A DNA stretch of 9,118 nt from JBAXLO01 sp037134755. GTDB lineage: Bacteria; Bacteroidota; Bacteroidia; Bacteroidales; JACABE01. How positions within the stretch are numbered: position 1 is the stretch's first letter; each line of letters starts with the position of its first letter. Location of the stretch: positions 1 to 9,118 of the forward strand of contig JBAXLO010000188.1 of the NCBI GenBank assembly GCA_037134755.1, written 5' to 3'. Position numbers and translations under genes: made by a program. The notes beneath the pieces are model-generated. The model did not search any database, was not told the origin of the DNA, and saw nothing but the letters and a program-made list of their open reading frames with translations. This document shows, one piece after another, positions 1 to 6,089 of this stretch.

Positions 1-230
1 ACTGCCTTTATTAAAAGCTCAATATGCAGATTCTTCCTGTCTTTGCTTTTTAATATTATAATCTTCGGGCGAAAGCCCTGACATCATATTATTATCATAA
101 ATAAAAACATCAATAAAATTAATAAACAGGGGAGTTTACATTTATTTTATTTAATTTTGTGTTATGATTAGGCAATACTAAAACAATAGTTATATACGTT
201 TTGTATTTATATTAACAAAAACCAAATAAA
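1..230. other. Intergenic region upstream of the DUF4349 lipoprotein gene
   Basis: No gene is supported with confidence here. The stretch is AT-rich and carries a probable promoter at 152-159. On the minus strand a frame is open from 135 to a TGA at 19-21, and two adjacent ATG codons (82-87) would give a 22-residue peptide ending EESAY. It could be a tiny gene, the decayed end of a protein, or chance. A short GC-rich hairpin (GGGC-GAAA-GCCC, 67-78) lies inside that frame and has no T-run, so it is not a convincing terminator. Confidence 0.5.
152..159 (+). promoter_or_regulatory. Probable -7 promoter box for the DUF4349 lipoprotein gene
   Basis: TAATTTTG matches the Bacteroidota primary sigma factor -7 consensus TAnnTTTG. 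No clear TTTG -33 element is seen at the usual spacing. Transcription would start near 166 and leave a leader of about 65 bases before the ATG at 231. The call rests on one box only. Confidence 0.4.
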
Positions 231-1139
231 ATGAAAACAATCACAAAACTTTTACTATCAATTACTTTAATCGGATTACTGTTTGCATGCGGTAGTGGCA
301 GAAAAGAAGAAAGAGCTTATAGCGATGTATTAAAAACTGATTCAACGGCAATTAAGGAAGTCTCCTCTTCGGCAGCAGTTGTCAATAAAAAAGATACCAT
401 TCGTAAGTTTATCCGTACTGCCGACCTCAAATTTAAAGTAAAGAGCGTAATCAACTCAACTTATGCCATCGAAAACATTATAAGTAAGCAGGGCGGTTTC
501 GTTACATACACTCAGTTAAACAGCACTATAGACAATAAGACAACAGTTGCTATTTCGGCAGATTCGTCTCTCGAAACTATCTATTATTCGGTGGTAAATA
601 ATATGACATTAAGGGTGCCTACCGAGAAATTGGACACCACTCTGAAAATAATAGCTCAGCTAATCGACTATTTAGATTATCGTACAATTAAAGCTGATGA
701 TGTTGCATTACAATTACTTTCGAATAAATTAACACAACAACGGACTCAGAATATTGAAAGGCGAATTACAAAAGCAATCGACAACAGAGGCAAGAAATTA
801 AGAGAAACTACTTCGGCCGAAGAGCTGCTTGCCAGCAAACAAGAGCAATCTGATGTTGCAAAAGTCTCGAATTTATCGTTGAATGACCAAATAAATTACA
901 GCACTATCACATTGTCGATCTATCAACGTCAGGCACTTAAAAGAGAACTCATCGCCAACGAGAAAAACATAGATATTTATACTCCGGGCCTTGGCAGTAA
1001 GCTGTTGGAAGCCCTAAAAACAGGTTGGGAAATGCTGGAAGCCATCTTTGTTTTCTTTGCACAACTTTGGTGGTTCTTGCTCTTTGTTGCAATAGGTTAT
1101 CTAATTTATAGGATATCCCGTAAGAGGTTAAATAAATAG
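231..1139 (+). CDS. DUF4349 domain-containing lipoprotein
   Basis: Predicted envelope lipoprotein of 302 residues; its biochemical role is unknown. The N-terminus is a lipoprotein signal with lipobox LFAC and the acylated Cys at residue 20, followed by a short charged linker. Residues about 57-235 look like the DUF4349 domain: the opening FIRTADLKFKVKSV, a GGFV turn near 88-91, and NMTLRVPTEKLD at 124-135 are typical. The central part (about 155-210) is rich in Lys, Arg, Gln and Glu and is probably helical or coiled-coil. A hydrophobic helix at about 271-294 is followed by a basic tail (RISRKRLNK). Having both a lipid anchor and a C-terminal membrane helix is usual for this family and suggests inner-membrane topology with the domain in the periplasm. 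The ATG was chosen because it gives a complete signal peptide. The next gene on the strand follows after 43 bases. Confidence 0.85.
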   Translation: MKTITKLLLSITLIGLLFACGSGRKEERAYSDVLKTDSTAIKEVSSSAAVVNKKDTIRKFIRTADLKFKVKSVINSTYAIENIISKQGGFVTYTQLNSTIDNKTTVAISADSSLETIYYSVVNNMTLRVPTEKLDTTLKIIAQLIDYLDYRTIKADDVALQLLSNKLTQQRTQNIERRITKAIDNRGKKLRETTSAEELLASKQEQSDVAKVSNLSLNDQINYSTITLSIYQRQALKRELIANEKNIDIYTPGLGSKLLEALKTGWEMLEAIFVFFAQLWWFLLFVAIGYLIYRISRKRLNK

Positions 1140-1182
1140 GAATTTAGCAATTTTATTGTTCTTCAATTAATATCATTAAGAG

Positions 1183-2232
1183 ATGATACGAATACTTTTT
1201 GCCATAATCTTTCTTATATCCATTAATTTTTTTCAGAGCAAAGCTCAGAGCGAAACTAATGTAAAGGACAGGAATGTAATTATTAAGGTGGCTGATGAAT
1301 GGATTAGTAAAATAAGAAATTATAATACTGAGAATGGTAATGAGGAACTTATCAAAGAATTTGAAAAGTATATTTATCCCGACACTCTAGATGGCTCAAT
1401 ATCTTTTGATCACGAGGGTGGTGGTTTTTTGACGTATCAATTAATAAATTTAGATGAAGATACGGCTAAAGAGCTGTTATGTTTAATTGGATGGTCGGAA
1501 AGCTATCCCACTATGGCAGTTTTAAAAAATGTAAATAACACTTGGTATTTACTTTACACCGAGCCATTTTATATGTTTTATGAAGATCCTAAGATTGAAG
1601 TTGCCAATAATTCTTCGCCAAACAAAACGTTTTATTTTCGTTGGCTCTACGAACGTGGATCGGGCATATTTTGTGATGCTTATCATTTTTATAAAATTAT
1701 TGATAAAAGAGTTTATCATTGCTTGGAGCTTGTAAATAGCGCACGTATATATGGTTGGGGTTTATTCCTGAACCAAGATATTGAGATGGCTTTTAAATTT
1801 AAAACATCCAAAACTGACGAAATTAATGTTACATATAAGTATAATTTTTTTCCGGGTGCAGTTTATGATAGTGATGTTTCGTGGGATGGACATAAGGACT
1901 TATCATTTGTAAAACACAAAAAGAGTGTAGTTTATACATATAATAATCGCACCTATTCCTATCAACCACAATTTATTGACAAACCAAATGAATTAAATGA
2001 TAAAAAGATAGCTTGTTTCGGTGCTTTCGGTAACGACACTTTGTTTATAGATGCTTATGCTAATGAATTGAAAAACAAATTAAGTAGTGGTTCTAAAGGA
2101 GAAAAATCTTTATTAAATAGATATCTTGAATTAGTAAGAGAAAACAAAAAAGCCGTTGCGCCATCTGGCGAATTAGAGGAAAAAGGGAGTGCCGGAGATT
2201 TGAAATTCTACGGTATTAAAGAGAAAAAGTAA
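1183..2232 (+). CDS. Hypothetical exported protein, 349 residues
   Basis: I do not recognise a family. Residues 1-21 form a signal peptide (hydrophobic stretch ILFAIIFLISINFF, then SKAQ with likely cleavage before SETN). There is no lipobox Cys, so a soluble periplasmic or secreted protein is expected. The mature part is rich in aromatic residues (Tyr, Phe, Trp) and Asn, with stretches such as WYLLYTEPFYMFYEDP (about 121-136) that suggest beta structure. No C-terminal T9SS sorting domain is present; the end is charged and low in complexity (EELEEKGSAGDLKFYGIKEKK region). The ATG is directly preceded by AAGAG with no spacer, so the start rests on the signal peptide and not on a ribosome binding site. 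There is no clear promoter in the 43 bases after the lipoprotein gene, so the two may be co-transcribed. It converges with the methyltransferase gene 45 bases downstream. Confidence 0.7.
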   Translation: MIRILFAIIFLISINFFQSKAQSETNVKDRNVIIKVADEWISKIRNYNTENGNEELIKEFEKYIYPDTLDGSISFDHEGGGFLTYQLINLDEDTAKELLCLIGWSESYPTMAVLKNVNNTWYLLYTEPFYMFYEDPKIEVANNSSPNKTFYFRWLYERGSGIFCDAYHFYKIIDKRVYHCLELVNSARIYGWGLFLNQDIEMAFKFKTSKTDEINVTYKYNFFPGAVYDSDVSWDGHKDLSFVKHKKSVVYTYNNRTYSYQPQFIDKPNELNDKKIACFGAFGNDTLFIDAYANELKNKLSSGSKGEKSLLNRYLELVRENKKAVAPSGELEEKGSAGDLKFYGIKEKK

Positions 2233-2277
2233 ATCTAAGATTACTATATAACAATAAGATGGATATGATTTAAATTA

Positions 2278-3087
2278 TTATTTTTTAATAGCCCTTATAT
2301 TTATCTCAAAATACTTTTCCGGCTTTTCGTTGATCTTTAAAAAGGAAGTTTTTAGGTCATCGTTAATATAAACAGCACATAAAGTATTTGAAATATGATA
2401 AATATTATTTCGTTTATCAGCTGGACAAGCATCTAATATCCCGGCCATAACACTCCATCTAACAGTCTCAGGCTCCATAGCGTAATCGTGCCAAACAATA
2501 ATACTGTTTTCATCTTTAATTAAGTCGAAAGCAGTTTTTGTATCTTTTAAAAGAGCCTCGTAATGATGATCGCCATCTACAAAAACCATATCATACATTT
2601 GTTTATGTGTCTCAAAATTATATTTATGTGAATTACCAAAGAGATGTTGCACATTTTTAATATCTTTTGAGAAAAAACGATGCATATTTATGTAATCTTC
2701 AGAAAAGCCAAGTTGCTTTAATTCCTCATCCGGAAGATTGAAAGTAATGCAATTAGCAACAACATCAGCAATGTTGGCAACACTTTCTCCACGCCAGGTG
2801 CCTATCTCAAAATAATCATTAACATTATATTTAACTGCAAGAGCTTTCAACACAGCTATATCAATCGGCAAAGTAGCACCATCAAGATATGCATAAGGAT
2901 TGACCTTTATATTAAATTCGGGAAACAAAGTAGTGATATCCACAACAGGCAATCCATTAGGAAGTGCATATTTATTAGTAACATAGCGATGCCAGTTTTC
3001 CTCCTCATCTAAAATAGTATTGAGCAGATAAGGGTGTTTTATTATCAAACCTAAAGCTTTAAAAGCCTTGCTGATTTTTTTCGACAT
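2278..3087 (-). CDS. Class I SAM-dependent methyltransferase (glycan-cluster type)
   Basis: Predicted cytoplasmic methyltransferase of 269 residues, last gene of the leftward glycan operon. The SAM-binding motif I is visible as YFEIGTWRGES (residues 92-102). DMVFVDGDHHYE (166-177) is the acidic post-motif region typical of the Methyltransf_24-like group, and IIVWHDYA (196-203) follows, a common active-site or metal-associated segment in these enzymes. Residues 1-90 form an extra N-terminal part containing LPNGLPVVDITTLFP. No signal peptide or membrane helix is seen. The substrate cannot be read from the sequence; from context, a sugar or sugar-linked acceptor of the surface polysaccharide is the best guess. 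Its ATG lies 29 bases inside the end of the flippase gene in another frame, which suggests translational coupling. Confidence 0.75.
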   Translation of the reverse strand: MSKKISKAFKALGLIIKHPYLLNTILDEEENWHRYVTNKYALPNGLPVVDITTLFPEFNIKVNPYAYLDGATLPIDIAVLKALAVKYNVNDYFEIGTWRGESVANIADVVANCITFNLPDEELKQLGFSEDYINMHRFFSKDIKNVQHLFGNSHKYNFETHKQMYDMVFVDGDHHYEALLKDTKTAFDLIKDENSIIVWHDYAMEPETVRWSVMAGILDACPADKRNNIYHISNTLCAVYINDDLKTSFLKINEKPEKYFEINIRAIKK

Positions 3088-4369
3088 TTTTGGTTTTATT
3101 TATAAATAGTTCTTTAATTGTTTTTATATAATAGCTGATATCTTTAAGATTAGGTAATAATTCAAATATATTTATCCCACTGTCCTTACGGAAATAATAA
3201 AATGCAACTACAGATGTGATGATGTATGAACAACTTGACACTAACGCAGCGCCATATATTCCATATTTGGGGATAGCCCAGAAACCGAGTAATGCGGTAA
3301 CTATCAATCCGTAGAAAGATGCCAATGTGTTAATATAATACCTGCCGGTGCCTGAGAAATAATGCATAGTTAAAAGTGCGAGGTTGTAGACTAATACGCC
3401 GGGAGCTAAACACAACATTATATGGTTTATGCTGCCAAACTCTTTTGAATAAATAAAAGCATAAAACTCCGAAGGCAGCAATATCATTGGGATAATTGCA
3501 ATTAAAGTTATTAAAATGCTTATCTTGGTAAGATTAATAGTTAGTTGTTGAGCGTATTTCCAGTCGTTGGTATTAACAATTTTAGAATATTGTACCATAG
3601 CCATGCTTCCACTAACCAACCAGATAGCTTCAGTTAATGAAACTCCGTTAGAATAAATCCCCAAACTTTTTTCACCATGGTAAGAATTAAGAAGATAATA
3701 ACTTATTCTAAAATTAAGGAACTGGGTTACATGTCCTAATTGATTGTAGAAACCATAATTAAACATAGACTTCAACACTTCTTTAAATTCATTAAATTTT
3801 ATTTTGAAGAAGTCAATCAAATCTGTTCTTATTAAAATAATACTTATGATAAAACTGATGGCGTAAGCAAAGTATAAAGCATAAATATAGATAATTACAT
3901 CATTAATATTAAAAACTAAAATAAAAATCAGCAAAATAATAACCGTAATTACCGGTTGCACAAAATTAACGATGTTGGATGAGATAATTTTCTCTCTACC
4001 AAGTAATATATTAGCGTTAATTGCTCCAAAAGAATTGATAACAGAAAGTACGCAGATGTGGATTATGAAACCATCAGGAACAATAGCACTTATTTTTAAT
4101 ATAAAATAACTGAATACACCTATCACAATACTCCATAAATACGAAGTTATCACCAATATGGAGACTTTAAAACGTGGCGTAAGGTAAACGAGTGTGGCAC
4201 CACCTGCTATGTTTGCAAAAATAAGTATAAAACTGATAGTTGTGAGGATAATACTTTGTGCTCCCTTGCCCGAAGCATGTAGATAGCGGGAAATTAATAT
4301 CGCCATCAGCAGGTTTATCAACGCTGAGGTGAACTTAATAGAAAATGTATTTAATACTTTGTTTAGCAA
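3059..4369 (-). CDS. Wzx-type oligosaccharide flippase (polysaccharide biosynthesis protein, MOP superfamily)
   Basis: Predicted multispan inner-membrane protein of 436 residues that would flip lipid-linked oligosaccharides to the periplasmic face. About 12 or more hydrophobic segments run through residues 10-392, with the family-like opening FSIKFTSALINLLMAILISRYLHASGKGAQS (in two parts, 9-24 and 25-39), where SRYL..GKG resembles the usual SR.LG..G.G motif. TGRYYINTLA at 341-350 and the IYGAALVSS repeat-like motif at 371-379 are also typical. The start is a TTG at 4367-4369: an in-frame TAA lies three codons upstream, and the first ATG (residue 22) would cut into the first helix. The TTG is one base after the glycosyltransferase TGA, so re-initiation is likely. 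The C-terminal 40 residues are a charged cytoplasmic tail. The transported glycan is unknown. Confidence 0.85.
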   Translation of the reverse strand: MLNKVLNTFSIKFTSALINLLMAILISRYLHASGKGAQSIILTTISFILIFANIAGGATLVYLTPRFKVSILVITSYLWSIVIGVFSYFILKISAIVPDGFIIHICVLSVINSFGAINANILLGREKIISSNIVNFVQPVITVIILLIFILVFNINDVIIYIYALYFAYAISFIISIILIRTDLIDFFKIKFNEFKEVLKSMFNYGFYNQLGHVTQFLNFRISYYLLNSYHGEKSLGIYSNGVSLTEAIWLVSGSMAMVQYSKIVNTNDWKYAQQLTINLTKISILITLIAIIPMILLPSEFYAFIYSKEFGSINHIMLCLAPGVLVYNLALLTMHYFSGTGRYYINTLASFYGLIVTALLGFWAIPKYGIYGAALVSSCSYIITSVVAFYYFRKDSGINIFELLPNLKDISYYIKTIKELFINKTKNVEKNQQGF

Positions 4370-4370
4370 A

Positions 4371-5543
4371 TCAGTTTAATATTTCTTGATACAAATTATA
4401 ATAGGATTTCCCCACATTTTCATAACTAAATTTAGCAGCATAAGCAGATAATAGTTGTTTGTCATATTCAGTATGATGAGAAATCATATTCAACATAGCT
4501 TCCTGTAATGCAGCCTCATCATTTGGTTTAATAATTATGCCATAATCTTTTGTGAGTTCCGAAGAAATACCCCCAGCATCGCTAGCAATAATTGGCAAAC
4601 CACAAGCTAATGCTTCAGCTATCACCACCGAAAATGATTCATAATTACTAAACATCAAGAAGCAATCAGCTTGTTGCATAAGTTCAGCTATTTCAAATGG
4701 TTTCTTTTCACTTTCAAAAGATATAACGCTGTTTAAAAGATTTAATTCTTCACTCAGCTTAATAAAAGAGGAATTATCACCATCACCAACGATTAAGACT
4801 TCAAAATTATTACAAATAACAGCTAATTTTGATACAACATTAATTATCCCTGTAATGTTCTTCTGCTTATTATCCAGTGAAGAAACATGTAGAAACCTAA
4901 CTTTATTATTTAGAGCTTTATTTATTTTTGGTTTGAAGATATTAACATCAACAACATTAGGAATCACTTTGTAATTCCCCTTTAAATTAAAAGAAAGCAT
5001 TGCTTGCTTTAAATCATCCGACACAGGTGTTATAAACTTAGCGTTTTTAATAATTATTTTTGCAAGATACTTTTGCAGAATACCAATCTTTGAAGGATCA
5101 TCAGGCAAATAACCCGTCCAATGCTCTGTAATTATATAATGTAAGTTGTATTTCCACTTAAAGTAGAGCACAATTAATCCTGTAGGAAATACTATGTTAG
5201 CATGAACCATATCCTGAGTTCCAAAATTACTCACAATGTACTTATAACCGATGATGTAAGCTTTTAAATAAAGATATATCTTTTGAATATTGGTAAACGG
5301 AATTACTCTGAAGAAATCCTTTTTAACATACACTCTAATTATATTTATATTATTATCAGTTTCTGATATTAATTCATGCTTTTTATTAATAAGATGAGCA
5401 TCAAAAGCAATATGTAGAACATTTATATTACAATTTTCAGCAATAGCTTTGGCATGTTTCTCAACAAAATTACCCAGATTAGGATTAATTCTGTCGGGAT
5501 ACCAAGCCGAGATAAATAATATGTTACGTTTTTTGTTATCCAT
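4371..5543 (-). CDS. Family 4 glycosyltransferase (GT-B fold)
   Basis: Predicted retaining glycosyltransferase of 390 residues, first gene of the operon, acting at the cytoplasmic face of the inner membrane on a nucleotide sugar and a lipid-linked or glycan acceptor. The N-terminal half begins with the beta strand NILFISAWYPDR and the acceptor-side motif NPNLGNFVEKHAKAI (about 20-34). The C-terminal Rossmann half carries FLHVSSLDNKQKNI (217-230), VLIVGDGD (249-256) and the signature YESFSVVIAEALACGLPII (301-319), in which E302 and E310 form the EX7E donor-binding pair of GT4. ASDAGGISSEL follows as expected. Length is normal for the family. The ATG (5541-5543) starts a complete GT-B fold. A promoter with both -33 and -7 elements lies about 50 bases upstream. 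Donor and acceptor sugars cannot be assigned. Confidence 0.88.
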   Translation of the reverse strand: MDNKKRNILFISAWYPDRINPNLGNFVEKHAKAIAENCNINVLHIAFDAHLINKKHELISETDNNINIIRVYVKKDFFRVIPFTNIQKIYLYLKAYIIGYKYIVSNFGTQDMVHANIVFPTGLIVLYFKWKYNLHYIITEHWTGYLPDDPSKIGILQKYLAKIIIKNAKFITPVSDDLKQAMLSFNLKGNYKVIPNVVDVNIFKPKINKALNNKVRFLHVSSLDNKQKNITGIINVVSKLAVICNNFEVLIVGDGDNSSFIKLSEELNLLNSVISFESEKKPFEIAELMQQADCFLMFSNYESFSVVIAEALACGLPIIASDAGGISSELTKDYGIIIKPNDEAALQEAMLNMISHHTEYDKQLLSAYAAKFSYENVGKSYYNLYQEILN

Positions 5544-5591
5544 AAAGGATATAATCTAAAATCATTAAGATAAATAAAATAGTTATTGAGC

Positions 5592-5624
5592 CAAAATTAA
5601 AATGTATCCACTTTAAGCAGCAAA
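5592..5624 (-). promoter_or_regulatory. Probable promoter of the glycan operon
   Basis: Read on the minus strand, TTTG (5624-5621) is followed by 21 bases and then TAATTTTG (5599-5592). This matches the Bacteroidota promoter pattern TTTG-N19-21-TAnnTTTG. Transcription would start near 5585, giving a leader of about 40 bases before the glycosyltransferase ATG. A second -7-like box, TAACTTTG (5628-5621 on the minus strand), overlaps the -33 element and could be an alternative start. Confidence 0.55.
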
Positions 5625-5711
5625 GTTAATATAAAGTTCGATAATTTAACTACAAATAAAAAAGTAATCACATAAACATTAAAATTGTTTTCATAATACC
5701 AGTAGTTTTTG

Positions 5712-5719
5712 TACTTTTG
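5712..5719 (+). promoter_or_regulatory. Probable -7 promoter box of the tRNA-Leu pair
   Basis: TACTTTTG fits TAnnTTTG, with a TTG 24 bases upstream (5685-5687), a slightly long spacing for a -33 element. The predicted start, near 5726, is about seven bases before the first tRNA. This promoter and the glycan operon promoter point away from each other. Confidence 0.55.
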
Positions 5720-5732
5720 CAAAATAAAATTT

Positions 5733-5819
5733 GCCCAGGTGGTGAAATTGGCAGACACGCCACTTTGAGGGGGTGGTATTCGAAAGGATGTGCAAGTTCG
5801 AGTCTTGTTCTGGGCACCA
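5733..5819 (+). tRNA. tRNA-Leu (anticodon GAG), CCA encoded
   Basis: A class II tRNA folds by eye. The acceptor stem is GCCCAGG with TCTGGGC (one G-U pair), the D stem GTG/CAC with the loop containing TTGG, and the anticodon stem CCACT/GGTGG with one U-G pair. The anticodon loop TTGAGGG gives anticodon GAG (5767-5769), reading CUC and CUU. A long variable arm (ATTC/GGAT stem), the T loop TTCGAGT (5797-5803) and an encoded CCA at 5817-5819 complete it. The long variable arm and the D-loop form fit leucine. Confidence 0.93.
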
Positions 5820-5836
5820 ATAAACATAAAAGAACT

Positions 5837-5920
5837 GCCCGAATGGCGGAATTGGTAGACGCGCTAGTTTCAGGGACTAGTATTCGCAAGGATGTGCAAG
5901 TTCGAGTCTTGTTTCGGGTA
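5837..5920 (+). tRNA. tRNA-Leu (anticodon CAG), CCA not encoded
   Basis: Second class II tRNA, 17 bases after the first. The acceptor stem is GCCCGAA with TTCGGGT, the first pair being G-U. The D stem is GCG/CGC and the anticodon stem CTAGT/ACTAG. The loop TTCAGGG gives anticodon CAG (5871-5873), reading CUG. The variable arm, T stem and T loop are nearly identical to those of the first tRNA (one difference in about 33 bases), which suggests tandem duplication. The base after the discriminator A (5920) is followed by CAA and not CCA, so CCA would have to be added by tRNA nucleotidyltransferase. Confidence 0.92.
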
Positions 5921-5957
5921 CAACAAAGCCTTTCAGATGTCTGAAAGGCTTTGTTGT
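5920..5957 (+). terminator. Intrinsic terminator of the tRNA-Leu pair
   Basis: An 18-bp perfect inverted repeat (5920-5937 with 5940-5957) around a two-base centre. The strong core is AAAGCCTTTCAGA/TCTGAAAGGCTTT, followed by the T-rich TTTGTTGT that would act as the U tract. The outer part of the left arm begins at the discriminator base of the second tRNA. It lies between the tRNAs and the next gene, as expected for a rightward terminator. Confidence 0.75.
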
Positions 5958-6049
5958 AATAACTATTATCAATTTGTTGGTTTCTCATCTTTTTCCATTA
6001 TGTTTCTTGGAAAATATAAATAAAACAAAAATTATATGTAAAGAATATG

Positions 6050-6057
6050 TATCTTTG
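6050..6057 (+). promoter_or_regulatory. Probable -7 promoter box of the T9SS-secreted protein gene
   Basis: TATCTTTG matches TAnnTTTG and would start transcription near 6064, about 26 bases before the ATG. No TTTG is seen at the expected -33 position, so the promoter may be weak or regulated. The strong terminator at 5920-5957 separates it from the tRNA transcript. Confidence 0.5.
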
Positions 6058-6089
6058 TAGAAAATATTAATCTTTAAAACAAGCATCCT

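Noticed and set aside
67..78. GGGC-GAAA-GCCC hairpin as a terminator
   Set aside because: The stem has only four pairs and there is no T-run on either side; it lies in a short open frame and may be part of it.
2233..2277. Shared terminator between the convergent genes at 2232 and 2278
   Set aside because: No stem of useful length is present in the 45 bases; the sequence is only AT-rich.
5837..5957. tRNA-Leu 3' end as an attachment site for an integrative element
   Set aside because: No integrase gene and no second copy of the tRNA 3' end is visible in the window, and the hairpin is explained as a terminator.
5597..5988. Three overlapping open frames of 75-106 codons on both strands
   Set aside because: They are read across the two tRNA-Leu genes and their promoter region. 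Repeated peptides such as NKTRTCTS and GGEIGRHATLRGW are the usual false translations of leucine tRNA genes.
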